A stretch of 64,000 nucleotides of DNA from Monoplex corrugatus (Eukaryota > Mollusca > Gastropoda > Littorinimorpha > Ranellidae), in the NCBI GenBank assembly GCA_030674185.1, contig CM060308.1, positions 29,947,504-30,011,503 of the forward strand, written 5' to 3'. The stretch's first letter is position 1; each line of letters starts with the position of its first letter. Below are positions 1 to 13,165 of this stretch, piece by piece. The notes beneath the pieces were generated by a model that saw only the letters and a list, made by a program, of their open reading frames with translations, did not search any database and was not told the DNA's origin. The translations under genes and the position numbers were made by a program.

Positions 1-252
1 TGAGTGTAATGATAGGTGCTCTGGCGATAAGTTATTCTACAATTTTGTCTTTTACATTAGACACTTTAGTGACACGGGGCTGGATGTAAAATGCACGTAT
101 AGTGCTTATCTATTAGCCTTGGAAATAAAGACTTATCATATCTGATCTGATACTATGAATGGTCACACGCCTAACATGGTGAGTGTCCTTAGAGGCTTGT
201 TGTTTTGTTGTTGTTCTTTGTTGTTGTTGCTGTTTTAGTGCTTTTAAGCATT

Positions 253-425
253 TTGTGTGTGTGTGTGTGTGTAAGAGATAGAGAGAGAGAAAGAGACAGA
301 CAGACAGACAGACACAGAGAGAGAAACAATGACAACTTGGGGCAAGGTCACAGGATAAGTGTACCTTAGCTCAGCATCATGTGTGTGTATGAGTGCGTGC
401 GCGTGTGTGTGTGTGTGTGCACTGT
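253..425. repeat. GT/GA/CAGA simple repeats
   Basis: (GT)n at about 253-272 runs into GA and CAGA tracts to about 328, with a second (GT)n near 379-420. Translations across it (Thr-His or Cys-Val runs) are artefacts. Confidence 0.9.
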
Positions 426-547
426 ATACACGCATTGTTTGTGTGTTCTGTGATTATTCCTGTGAAGTGCAACGAGCAAACTTTTCACACTGATCGTTTG
501 CGCGATATCAGTAAAATTATCAATTATCATCATCATAATCAGGTGCC

Positions 548-965
548 CTGCCGCATGGCGTTGGTGATCATGGACTACCATCTGTCTCTATCTCTCGTTG
601 CCCCCAGCATCTCCCCCACCCTCCTCATCCCCAGCCACTCTGCAAGTCCGTCCAGCATTTTCTCCCTGGGTCTACCTGGTGTTCTCTTTCCCTCCAGCTT
701 TCCCGTTGAGACCAGGTGCTCCAAATCCCCTTTCCTCATAAAATGGCCTATAAATGTTGCCTGTCTTTTCCTAATCTTCCTTATGAGTGATCTACTTGTG
801 TCTACCTCCATCAAGACTGTCTCGTTTGTTTTCTTTGCTGTCCATGGAACTCTCTCAACATTCTTTTTAGAAACCACATCTCGGCTGCCTCAATCTTGTT
901 CTGGCTTTGCTTGTTGATTGTCCACGCCTCACATCCGTACAACAGTATTGGTTCTAGATAACATT
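548..965 (-). mobile_element. LINE 3' fragment (non-LTR retrotransposon ORF2 tail)
   Basis: On the minus strand the translation contains the typical end of an APE-type LINE ORF2: LYGCEAW, IEAAEMWF, a PWTAKKTNETVL-like stretch, QATFIGHFMR, then GKRTPGRPREKMLDGLAEWL. The frame is broken in several places, so this is a dead, 5'-truncated copy. The same family recurs on the plus strand near 3.3 kb and on the minus strand near 32.1-32.6 kb. The family name is an inference from these C-terminal motifs; the clade is not assigned. Confidence 0.75.
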
Positions 966-1092
966 CAAGAACTCTCATCATTACTTTATCTTATCTTCAT
1001 TCACTTTCACACAAAGAGTCATACAAATCAGCTAACAACAACATAAAGCATTCCCAACTCGAACTCAGTCAAGTACATTACCACACCAAATG

Positions 1093-1186
1093 GACTTTGT
1101 AACCAACTTTGAAGTTAGGTCAAGACTTTGTAACCAACATTGAAGTAAGGTCAAGACTTTGTAACCAACATTGAAGTAAGGTCAAG
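1093..1186. repeat. 31-bp tandem repeat, three copies
   Basis: The unit beginning gactttgtaaccaacattga recurs at 1093, 1124 and 1155 with a 31-bp period. The last two copies are nearly identical and the first carries a few substitutions. Confidence 0.9.
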
Positions 1187-1199
1187 AAACAATGGGAGC

Positions 1200-1430
1200 C
1201 CAGTTACCAACATCATCTGCAAGCGTCGACTGAGCTGGGTGGGCTATGCACCTAGACTGTCGTCTTCCAGACTGCCAAACAAATCGTGAACTGAACCCCA
1301 GGAGGACAGAGAGGGAAGGAAAAACCAACACAGAACTGGCGCCAGACGGCTGACGGAGATCGACAGTCTGGACGATACAACGTGCCTACACGCATCCAAA
1401 AAATATCAGAACGCTGTAAAAGGAAAAAGA
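1200..1430 (+). mobile_element. LINE 3' fragment, second type
   Basis: Plus-strand translation reads RRLSWVGYAPRL, then RLPNK, then RRLTEIDSLDDTT. This is the RRLRWFGHV-like C-terminal tail of a non-LTR retrotransposon ORF2. It is short and carries no catalytic region. The assignment rests on the motif pattern only. Confidence 0.5.
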
Positions 1431-2015
1431 AAAAAAAATATGTTGATGTCAATCATTGGGGCTTTGAAAAGTTTTGATACGCACTATCTGCATTATTAAC
1501 AGTAAACTAATAAAGTGAAGAATTCATGTGAGGGGGAAAAAAGTTCTGAAGAGTTTTTTTTTTTTTTTACTTCTTCTTTCCAAACTTGCCAAGAGCCCTT
1601 GGTGTCTTCCAGTTATACTCTACGGTGCATGTGTCACTCTCTCGAGTTTGTTTTCTTAAATTTTTTTTGTACGTTTCAAACTGACGGCAGCAGCTGTGCG
1701 ATGGTTTCACTAGTCCATCAAAGACTGCATGTCTTGAAAGCACTTACACCACGTGACTGTGCGGTGGTCTTGAAACTGCTGCCTCCCCCCTCCACCCCTA
1801 ACCACCACCCACAATCCCCTCCCAAAACAACAACAGTAAGTACCCTTCTCTCCCTCCAAGTGATAACAATGATAATAAAGATTTTTTTTTTCAAAAATGC
1901 AATGAAGTCTTTTTCCAATCCCACTCGGTCATAGATTCCCCGACAACCAGATGGGCTGGTTGTTATAAGCACTCAAACAAAAAGGCACGTAGGCTGACGT
2001 CTGTTTTTATTTGTT

Positions 2016-2112
2016 TGTATCTGTGTGTATGTGTGTGTGTGTGTGTATGTGTATATGTGCGCGCGCGCGCGCGTGTGTGTGCGTGTATGTGCTTGTGTGT
2101 GTGTGTGTGTGT

Positions 2113-2192
<80 letters not shown>

Positions 2193-2254
2193 TGTGTGAG
2201 TGTGTGTATGTATGTGTATGTGTGTGTGAGTGTGTGTGTGTGGGTGGGTGTGAG

Positions 2255-2294
<40 letters not shown>

Positions 2295-2332
2295 TGGTGC
2301 GTGCGTGCGTGCGTGCGTGTGTGTGTGTGTAG
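2016..2332. repeat. GT-rich compound microsatellite with GCGT block
   Basis: About 315 bp of (GT)n interrupted by GAGT, ATGT, a (GC)n patch at about 2059-2073 and a (GTGC)n block at about 2254-2320. Its sides can pair as alternating purine-pyrimidine (Z-DNA-prone) sequence. No coding content. Confidence 0.95.
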
Positions 2333-2535
2333 CCACACATTCTGCATACTCCGTCTTTGGTGGTCGTGCATCCTGGGTGTATCCATGTTTCCATGCCACT
2401 CGACACTTGACATGACTTACAAGATCTTTAACGTACATTTTTGATGTTATGCATACATATATATACACACGAAAAGGGTTTAGGCACCAGGAGATCTGCA
2501 CATGTGACATCCAGATCTGAATGTAATACTAGAAC
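2333..2535 (-). mobile_element. SINE family 1, minus-strand partial copy
   Basis: Shares blocks with the other family-1 copies read in reverse: the 'gcatcctgggtgt..ccatgtttccat' block, the 'acaagatctttaacgt' block and the 'aggcacc..agatctgc' block. The tRNA-like head is not recognisable here. Confidence 0.6.
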
Positions 2536-2744
2536 AGGCGTGACAACCAAATACTCATACAGACAATTACGTCAGGAGTTACGTTTCTTGTCACTACACG
2601 TATTTAGCATAATCTTGATCAAGACAACAAGCCGAGTATTGTGATGTTACTTCAGACTTCTTTACACCATCTTAACATGAGACTCGAGTTCCCAAACACT
2701 CCAGACAAGAAAAACCCCAACCACAACTCTTGTCGAACCGCGCG

Positions 2745-2753
2745 GCGCGCGCG

Positions 2754-2820
<67 letters not shown>

Positions 2821-2855
2821 ACAGACACAAAAACATCAGTTGTCATTGTTTCTCT

Positions 2856-2894
<39 letters not shown>

Positions 2895-2903
2895 GTCTGT
2901 CTC

Positions 2904-2934
<31 letters not shown>

Positions 2935-2976
2935 TCTCTCTCTCTCTCTCTCTCTTCTCTTCTCTCTTCTCTCTGT
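2745..2976. repeat. (CA)n followed by (CT)n
   Basis: A perfect (CA)n tract to about 2824 is followed after a short spacer by (CT)n with TCTG and CTTCT interruptions to about 2975. Confidence 0.95.
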
Positions 2977-3129
2977 TAGTCTATAGCCATTGTCTAGCGC
3001 ATAAAATGTGACTAGATCATTGTCTTATAGCACAGACTCCAAACACCAAACAACTGGTCGCTTCGTTTCGAACTTAAAAGTTCAGTTTCGAAATCATCAG
3101 TCCAGTTGGCTATGTTTAAAACAACACAC

Positions 3130-3230
3130 AATGGAGCAGAGTGGTGATGCACTGGTTAAAGAACCTGCCATGGACTGAAGAGACCCCAGATTCAAGCCCT
3201 TTATTGGAAAAGAAAATTCGTTTCTTTCGA
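3130..3230 (+). mobile_element. tRNA-like SINE head, fragment
   Basis: GTGGTGATGCACTGGTTAAAG resembles a tRNA box A region and CCCAGATTCAAGCCC resembles box B, about 40 bp apart. Only the head remains. It abuts a LINE tail that follows at 3.3 kb. Confidence 0.45.
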
Positions 3231-3292
3231 TAAGACCTGGAATGGAGGACTAAGCGGTAGTCTTTGAGATGTTATGATAAGCTGAGATTCTA

Positions 3293-3475
3293 AACGCAGG
3301 AAAGCTGGAGGGAAAGAGGACACCAGGTAGAACCAGGGAGAAAATACTGGACGGACTTGCAGAGTGGCTGAGGACAGACAGGGTGGGAGATGTACTTGTA
3401 GCGACAAGGAACAGATTCGTATGAAGGGCCATAATCGCCAACGCCACGCGGCAGAGTACATGACGATGATGACTA
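3293..3475 (+). mobile_element. LINE 3' tail, same family as 548-965
   Basis: Plus-strand translation reads KLEGKRTPGRTREKILDGLAEWL, then VGDVLVATRNR, then RAIIANATRQ, with internal stops. It ends in a short gatgat run, as LINE 3' ends often do. This is a dead fragment. Confidence 0.7.
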
Positions 3476-3569
3476 TACGCAGCATGCATTCAGTGCTTGC
3501 CCGTTAAAAATCAATCCAATCAATCAAAAAAAATCAACAAAAATCCACTTTAACATTCAAAACGAAATG

Positions 3570-3675
3570 CAGAAACAACGACAACAACAACGACAGCAAC
3601 AACAACAACAACAACAACAACAAAACGGTGCGCTGCACTGTAGTGACATGGCTCCTCCCGAGAACAGCAAGTCAA

Positions 3676-3733
<58 letters not shown>

Positions 3734-3790
3734 ACACAGCACACGCACACGCACACAACACACACACACACACACACAAAATCAATACTA
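3570..3790. repeat. (CAA)n and (CA)n microsatellites
   Basis: (CAA)n with CGA interruptions lies at about 3573-3624, and (CA)n at about 3679-3778. Confidence 0.95.
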
Positions 3791-3827
3791 ACAAAATATT
3801 CACACAGTACAATATCGCACGACAGGA

Positions 3828-3960
3828 TGAAATACAATACAATACAATACAATACAAACAATACAATACAATAGTTTTCTATCTAAATGACAGCGGTAGT
3901 CGCTTGACAATAACATATAGTTCAGTACAGGACAGACAGTACAGTACAGTACAGTAAGTA
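3828..3960. repeat. (AATAC)n pentanucleotide repeat
   Basis: Perfect AATAC units lie at about 3835-3872, followed by decayed AGTAC units near 3935-3957. The same pentamer recurs at 32.93 and 33.13 kb. Confidence 0.85.
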
Positions 3961-4257
3961 CAACACGAGACAATACGTTTTCTCTTTAATCGATAGAGCC
4001 AGTTGCTAGACTATATTGTACTATAACAAACAACCCACTACAATACGTTTTCTATCTGTAAATGACAGTGCCAATCGCTTGAAAAGCCCTGCCAATTCCA
4101 TAACGGTTCAAAGGTGTCAGATTGTGTAAGGTGAATCCGGTCTATCAAAACTAAAGCAGCCAGTTTTTGTTGCTAGCAGGACAACGGTGTTTGTGATGCA
4201 CAGCTCGTGCTTATTATCTCAGCTGCACAAAACACTTTGACTTCCAGTCTTCCGCCA

Positions 4258-4375
4258 GCTCTCAGCGAGAGAAAGAGAGAGAGGGGAGAAAGAGAGAGAG
4301 AAAGAGAGAGAGAAGAAGGAGGGAGGGTGAAGGGGAGAGGAAGAGAGAGTGAGGGAGGGGAGAGAGGGAGGCGAT
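4258..4375. repeat. GA-rich tract
   Basis: Imperfect (GA)n with AAAGA and GGGA interruptions; polypurine on the plus strand. Confidence 0.9.
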
Positions 4376-5420
4376 ATAGAAGTGGAATTAGTTCAAGAGG
4401 GGTTTATCTTTCCCTTTGTGCTCTACTCGTATGATCAGATTGAGGTTAAGGCCTTGTCCAACACCAATTTTCTCGAACATGTACAAAACTAAAACTCTAA
4501 ACGCTGGCCAGGTCTTGAAATGAGAGGACAGGAAAGGGACTAGGCCCTATAAAAAGAAAAACAAAAACAAAAACAAGATTAACTAGGCCCTATAAAAGGA
4601 AAAAACAAAAACAAGAGTATAATTATCATACACTAAGCTGACGACACAGTGGCAGACAGACAGCAAAATAAGATATTGCACGTTACGGACCGGGATTGAA
4701 CTCCAGATATGAAGAGCCTGCGGATCTGTCAACAGAGCCAGCTAACCGAGATAGATAAAAAAAAAATTTTAAAAGACACAGAGATGGTTTATCATTTAAG
4801 GTTTACACTAGGCTGCCCCTCATGTACTATCATATCGTCTCACAACTGTTCAAATGGTCAAATAACACATCCCCCACCCCCTCCAATACATCAAGAAATG
4901 ACAGCAGATCGCAGATTTAACTACTTTCTAAAGTACATAATATTGAAGCATTTTTTCAACAGTGATTTCATAATCAACACAAATTTCAGAATATCTTCTG
5001 TATTGATAATGATGCTGAACTACTTAACAAATACCAAGTCTAACTTTTAGCTGCTCAGTACAAGAAATACAAAACAATACGAACTTCGTTCTTCTTTTGC
5101 ATTCTTTGAAGAAGGATAAGTTAGATAAGTAGCAGAATGTCTTTTGCATTGATAGTGATGCTGAACTATCGCGCAAATACCGAGTCTAAACTTACAAATT
5201 TCAAATGTTAGAGAGAGACAGAGACAGAGACTGAGACTGAGACAGACAAAGACAGAGACAGAGAAAGAAAGAGGGAGAGAGAGCATTTAGATTTTATTAC
5301 TTTGTGATAACAAATTTCAAACGTTAAAGAAAGAGAAACAGACGAACAGATAGACAGACGACAGACAGACAGACACAGGGAGACAGACAGACAAGAGCTT
5401 TCCCCGGAATTTTCACTGGA
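4376..5420. other. No gene seen; small duplications
   Basis: Contains a direct duplication of about 45 bp built on 'actaggccctataaaa' (about 4538-4617). It also holds two diverged copies of a roughly 60-bp block ending 'tgatgctgaactacttaacaaataccaagtctaa' in one copy (about 4990-5045 and 5135-5190). GACA/GAGA-rich simple repeats fill 5210-5400. No coding exon with splice sites was recognised. Confidence 0.6.
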
Positions 5421-5426
5421 ACAGTG

Positions 5427-5499
<73 letters not shown>
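5421..5499. repeat. (CT)n microsatellite
   Basis: Nearly perfect CT repeat with one TCTTCT interruption. Confidence 0.95.
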
Positions 5500-5500
<1 letters not shown>

Positions 5501-6023
5501 GACTTTCTCAAAATTATCCAATTATCCACAGAAAGAGTGCTCCCAGCTCAAAAAGAAATTTCGAACTAGCCTACCAAAACCGGACATCAGGGAAGTTAAA
5601 ACACTGCTCGACTCGCTAGTCACTTCGAAAACCCCACTCAAACAAGCTAGCCCTTCTCACTAAGCTACCGGTGCGTCAAATTACTAAGAGTCTTCTATTC
5701 GTTCCAGGACTGCCTGCTCGGCCAGCCCACACTGGCTGATTACGGAGGCTTTGAACAGGAAGATGCAATTAAGCAGGGCGTGTGCGCCTTGCCTAGGGTT
5801 ACGTCAGGCTCAGGTAGCTTACCTGACACTGGAGAAGGCTGCCGTTATTGAGCTAATTACGCCTCAGGCAGCAACCTCCCCTCCAATCCTCTTGCAACCA
5901 GAAGCTCTCACGGTGAAAGAAAGTGAAAGAAAGGGTGAGCTCGTGGGCTTGGAAACAGAAACAAGCAAACAAACAAAACAGCTGAGCCATACTCGGAGTC
6001 GGCCCTTCCCTCCCGCTCCCCTC

Positions 6024-6245
6024 TACACACAGACACAGACACACAGAGACACAAGCACAGACACAGACAGACATACAGGCACACACACACGAACGCACGC
6101 ACGCGCGCACACACACATAATCCACACGCATGCGCCTGCACACACACACACAAACCACACACACACACGCACACACACACACATACAGAAACATACACAC
6201 ACACACCCACGCATGCACACGCATGCACACGCACGCACGCACACA

Positions 6246-6285
<40 letters not shown>

Positions 6286-6370
6286 GAAACATACACACAC
6301 ACACCACGCATGCACACGCATGCACACGCACGCACGCGCACAACACACACACCACACACACACACACATC
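6024..6370. repeat. CA-rich compound microsatellite with internal duplication
   Basis: (CA)n with ACGC, ATGC and ATACAG interruptions. The block 'acatacagaaacatacacacacac' followed by 'acgcatgcacacgcatgcacacgcacgcac' occurs twice (about 6180-6240 and 6280-6335). That suggests unequal exchange within the tract. Confidence 0.9.
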
Positions 6371-6600
6371 AGGACAAAGGGCGTAATTACGAGTAAGCTT
6401 AGACAATATTTCCTTCTTGTCGTACATCTCTGCGTATAATAGTCGAGAATGGAGAAAGATCCACTTTCTCTGGTTAATAGTAGTCATACTTGCAAAGTAT
6501 ATCACTTATATTGTTGTTGTTGTTGCTGATTTTGCAAGATTAAAACTTCACATGCTTAACGAATGATCTGCAATTGGTAAAACAACTTCCTTTCATTTAA

Positions 6601-6610
6601 CGCACGCGTG

Positions 6611-6668
<58 letters not shown>

Positions 6669-6733
6669 TACACACACACGTACGCACGAATACACACACA
6701 TACGCACACACTCACACGTACACACACACACTG
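6601..6733. repeat. (CA)n microsatellite with GTAC variants
   Basis: Perfect CA run to about 6664, then CA with TACGCAC interruptions to about 6732. Confidence 0.95.
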
Positions 6734-8179
<1,446 letters not shown>

Positions 8180-8544
8180 CGTTTTGTTTTTTTATAACCA
8201 AGAAAAATTTCACTGCGGTGAACAGTTAAAGACAATGAACTGCAACATGTATAATGTACCAGAAACATCCTGCTGATGCTTCAAACTTCTGTCACAGCAC
8301 ACCATGCCATGTATACGGTATCATTATTATACAAGGGAAATTCCTGTCCGCACTGTCAGTCGTCGTGCATCAAGAGCCAAGAGATGACAGTGGCGAGATC
8401 TAGCCAAACACTCGACCACAGGATCTTTTCACTGTCTGATAACACTATCGAGTCCACTGGCTTACTAGCCAGGCCTAACCTGCTGCAGATACCCTCCGTT
8501 TCTATACCATTGAAAACGGGCATGAAAGGCTCCATCTCAAAGTC

Positions 8545-8640
8545 TGTAACATGATAATAATAATAATGATAATAATGATAATAATAATAATAATAATGAT
8601 ACTACTACTACTAATAATAATAATAACAATGATAATACAA
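8545..8640. repeat. (AAT/GAT)n trinucleotide repeat
   Basis: AATAAT and GATAAT units with a short ACTACT patch. Confidence 0.9.
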
Positions 8641-8756
8641 AACAGAAAAGAAGGGATGAAAAAGAAATAGAAAAATACATAAAATAAACAACGAACCACC
8701 ACTACCATCAACAATACCTGTAAAAGGGCATCAAACAACACTCCAAATCAAATCTG

Positions 8757-8823
8757 AACTCTCTCTCTCTCTCTCTCTCTTTCCCCCTCTCTCCCTCCCT
8801 CTCTCTCTCTCTCTCTCTCTCCT
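8757..8823. repeat. (CT)n tract
   Basis: CT repeat with a CCCCTCTCCCTCC interruption. Confidence 0.9.
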
Positions 8824-9355
8824 TGCCCCCATTCTCTCAAATGAGTCTCTCAGGCTCGACAAAAAAAAAAACCAACGATGCTAGAACGTATCGCAGAAAG
8901 ACTTATTTCGTACTTACGAGCAATGAGATGAATCTGACATAGAGAAAAATTAAATTGCGCGACACCCTACCAACAAGACCCGTTCAGACTTTAGCGAGCG
9001 AGAATAGAAGGGCGAACGAAGCAAGCGGACAGGGGCAGGGAAGTCAAGTAGCGAGCGAAGTGGCTGGGTTGTTGAGAAAGAGCGGTAGGCAGAGAGACGA
9101 GGAGAGACTTTACAACTTGATTATTCTCTGCAGGGCGCTCAGTGCAGCCGGCACAAGAACGGTATGTGTGGCAGGCGGGGCCCAAGGAACTTACAGTCAA
9201 TTTGTCACAGGATACAATGCTACAATGGCGCCCACACTCCCGTACAGGCAGGCACTACTTTTCCCGATATCGCTCTCCCCCCTCCTCCCCTAAAAAAAAT
9301 CAAAAAGGGGATATTGATTTAGATCTCAACTAAGAAGTGTGTGGAATGGACTGTA

Positions 9356-9619
<264 letters not shown>

Positions 9620-9834
9620 TTTGTCTGTGTGCTGCTTTTTTTCCTTCAAAAAATATACTTCCCCATTTTAACATTGTTCTAAAATTCATTAAAGAAAGAA
9701 AGAAAGAAAGAAACCAATAATAAATAAAATCGATTAAAAATCGAATTCTAGCTATAGGGAAAGGTTATCACCACAACCACTTTTTTTTCACTGACTCTGG
9801 TCAGTGTACTTACTTTATTTTACTTTTATTTTTT

Positions 9835-12515
9835 CTTTCCGCCTGTACGAGGAGGTGTTGCGGGAAGACAACAGGCATCTACCTGCGCGAGGCTCTGGTA
9901 AGCGCAATGTACGTGCACGTTTCTGCCACTGTGTCGATCCAGCGTAGCCTTGGTCTTCATCTGGCTCTGGTGCTGGGATATCCAGAGTTATATGCGCGCT
10001 GGGCTGGTTGGTTGGGGGGCATCGTTGTAGCATGTCCAATCCATCTTATTTGCTGCCTTTCTATGTGATATAGGACGGTTGTTACTCCTACTGTTGCTCT
10101 GATAGTGTCATTTCTGACAGTGTCTATCCAAGTTTTGTTAGCTGCTGTCCTGAGACATTTCATTTCGCATGTTTCTGATTTCCTTTCGAGCGATTTTTTC
10201 AGTGACCATGTCTGGCACTGTTAAATGAGACTTGGGATGAAGGTGGCACTGATCAGTTTTCTTTTGGTGCTCAAGGATATGCTTGAATGCCTCAAAAGAG
10301 GGGGTAGTTGGTAGCTAACAACATATGTTTTCTCCATCTCATTTTCCCTTTTCAGTAAAAATGCTACCTAGATATTTGAATTCTGATGTTTGTTTCAACT
10401 GAGTTCCATCTATGTTTATGTCAAGCTTTCCCGGTGTTCTGCCAGCTGTTTTTCCAATGCCAATCCTCATGCTATATTTCTTGCATCATGCATTCAGTTG
10501 CTCTACATGATGATCTTGGAGTTGGAAATTTTTGTTGTTCATCATAGCCTGGTCATCAGCCTGATCGTTCAGCGCTTCTGGATCTGGGCCTGCCACTCTA
10601 ATGATGAAGTCCAGAGAAATGATAAAGTGCAAGGGAAAGACCATGCAAACCTGTCTAAGCCCGGATGTCACTAGGAACCAATTTGAGAGCCTATTTGTGG
10701 TATGTATTGCACACTTGCTGCTAGTATATATAGTTCTCATGTTATCTAACAATTGTCCCTTGATGTCATATTGCTCTAGCATCTCCCAGGTTTCTTTCGG
10801 ATGACTCTGTCAAACGCCTTTTCTTGGTCAACAAATACAAGATGGACTGCTTGGTCACGTTCAAGTCGTGTTTTCGCACAGCTGCAAAAATAGTGTCGCT
10901 ACTCCTTTTGCCATTCCTGAAGCCAAATTGTGCATCACTGAGGTAACACACTACTCTGGCCCCGATTCGATACTTTAGGATCTAGACGTAAAATTTCCCA
11001 ACTTGGCTGAGGAGTGATATGCCTCAAGAGGTGTTAATTTTCTCTTGCTGCCTTTCGTTTTCCATAATAACACGACAACAGCAATCTACCAGTCTTCAGG
11101 TACTTTCCTCTCTTGCTATGCTTTCTGGAAGACTCTTGTTAGCTACTTAATCCCTATCTCCCCACATGCCAGGAAGGTTTCTGTTGTTATACCATCTGCA
11201 TCTGTCACCTTTCCTTTCGGGCTTGATTGAACAGCCTTTCTCACTTCGCTCTCTAAAATGCTAAGTTCGCGGTGATCTGGTTTGTGTGCAGCAAACTGGA
11301 ACTGGTTGTCAAGAATGCCTAATAGGCTGAGTACATCTTTAAAACATTCTTTCCAACGCTGGGTTATTTCCTCCTTCTCGTAAAAGGGTTGTCCCTCCGC
11401 ATTGTTGATTACTGTGGTGGAGTCAAAAGGTTCATCTCTGATTCTCACGGCCTTCACACTCTAAAAGAACTTTCTGTGGGAACACTCACAGAGTTCACTC
11501 AGCTCCTCTCCATATTTCTTCCAAGATGCTTCCTTTGCCATCCTGATCACCTGCTTACAATTTCTTCGTGCATGTCTATATTTAACATAATCTTCCTCAT
11601 ATTTCAATTGAACCCATGCCTTTTACGGTCTTTTCTTTTCTTTGACTGTTTCTTTAACCAAGTCATTCCACCGTACAGTTGCCATTCTGGTTCTATTCTC
11701 ATCTTCATGGTTCCACAGTTACTTGCAGAGTATCTATTACGGCTTCTCTGAAGGTGCTCTAGGCTTCTTTTACATTCATTTGTGTAGGATGTATTTGCTC
11801 CAGCTTTTTAGCGACATTGATTGTTACAAGTCTAGACCTGCACTTCCTCTTCTTGGAGTTTCTTCGTGTTACTTCTGCCAGCCTGCTTCCTCCGCTTCCC
11901 TTTTTGTCGTTGTTGTTGCTGTCTGTTTCCTCCTTGTGGACAAGCTGAGAATGAACGGTCTGTGATCTGCGTCAAGGCCTGCGTTTGGGATTGTTCTCGA
12001 ATCGGTGATACTGTGTCTCTTGGAGATTCTTCCCAAAACACGTTTAGTTTGCTCCATTGTACCACGCATAGATCTGACCGTCTCGATGTTGGAAGAAGGT
12101 GCTGGTCACAAACAGGTCATTTCACCACAGTATGTGACTGCCGTTGTCACGGCATAGGGTTTTCTTGTCGCTGTACAAGCCCAAATATCTTAGCCAAGAT
12201 GTTTTTCTTTCATCCACTCTACCTTGAAAGTATCCCAGGACGATCAGGTCTTCACTGCCAGGGATGTTACTGATGCTATCAGAGAGTTTCTCGAAGAACT
12301 CTTCCTTTTCCTCTTCTAAATATGAGTCATTACATGGCGCATAGATCTGTGCACAATTTGTAATCTTCTCGTCACTGCCATTGCGCATCCTTATTTTGAT
12401 GAGTCTCTCAGACATGTAATGTACTCTGTGATCAAGAGATTCTTATGTTGTTTTACCATGAAGAATGAAACCTACGCCGTGTATTGCCCTCTGGTTTGTG
12501 TACAGCTCAATGGGG
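9835..12515 (-). mobile_element. Decayed APE-type LINE, 5'-truncated
   Basis: The 5' end of the element is at the high coordinate. Near 12.2-12.5 kb the minus strand reads an APE-endonuclease remnant (HGVGFILH, SERLIKIRMRN, QIYAPCND, EEFFEKLSDSI, then GYFQGRVD where GDFNARVG is usual). Near 11.2-11.4 kb comes the linker (EVRKAVQSSPKGKVTDADGI). Reverse transcriptase fragments follow: AQFGFRNGKRSSDTIFAAVR near 10.9 kb, and ADDQAMM, a degenerate YADD box, near 10.55 kb. Near 10.0 kb the C-terminal RQQIRWIGHATTMPP tail appears. Many frameshifts and stops make it inactive. The clade is not assigned. Confidence 0.8.
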
Positions 12516-12689
12516 AAAAAAAAGCGCAGAAACGTACAATGTACAAAGGTGGACATTAAGCATTACATTTGGTGCCTGCCGTGGCAGTGATCATCCTCTG
12601 AAGAGCAGCAACGACGACAACAACATTTTTCCAGGCTAAAACTTGTATTGAAAGACAATAACATCTCTATAAACACAAAATAGGCTCTC

Positions 12690-13001
12690 GTGTGCACTAC
12701 TATATTCCATCTTTCTGTATGCATGTAAGACTTGAATCCTCAGCCAATTTGGAATGGTGATTCCGAGCCATGGAAATGAGATGTTGTGGCAAGATACTAA
12801 ACAGCTGATATGTACACTGATCATACCATCAATGAACAAATGCGCCAAAACCATCACGCAGCACACTGGGTCAAATGAAGATCTAGAGACATCAGTTTAG
12901 AAAAGAAAATATTTTTGGTATGGCCATGTAACCAGATCCAATAGCCTTGTTCATCAATCCTCCAGGGAACTGCTACGGGAGCGTGACGCGGCGGAAAGCA
13001 A

Positions 13002-13032
<31 letters not shown>

Positions 13033-13165
13033 ATGGAGTGACAATACTGCGGAACAGACAAATAGTTGTAAGATCCAGGCTTTGGCACACAACCGACAAG
13101 AGTTGGTGCAATCTGGTGAACGATTCTTTAGCGCGGCGCCCTTACGACTTTTCACAGCTTAAGGA
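12690..13165 (+). mobile_element. LINE 3' fragment interrupted by a 30-base G run
   Basis: Plus-strand translation carries FRAMEMRCCGKIL, HTDHTINEQMRQ, FLVWPCN and SILQGTATGA, matching the C-terminal region of a LINE ORF2. After the G run (13002-13031) it resumes as EWSDNTAEQT, then in another frame WHTTDKSWCNLVNDSLARRP. The copy is dead. It lies 5' to 5' with the LINE at 9.8-12.5 kb but may be of another family. Confidence 0.65.
13002..13031. repeat. Poly-G run of 30
   Basis: Thirty uninterrupted G residues inside a LINE tail. The true length may be misjudged by sequencing. Confidence 0.9.

Noticed and set aside
575..917. Plus- and minus-strand frames of 100-174 codons as host genes
   Set aside because: The minus frame has LINE ORF2 C-terminal motifs and the plus frame is its shadow.
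1963..2510. Overlapping Thr-His and Cys-Val open frames of 139-167 codons
   Set aside because: They are (GT)n/(CA)n microsatellites translated in several frames; the same explains the frames at 5.8-6.5, 9.3-9.7, 14.4, 15.1 and 24.0 kb.
8955..9293. Plus-strand 112-codon frame
   Set aside because: No recognised domain, no splice support, and it overlaps low-complexity 'gcgagcga' sequence.
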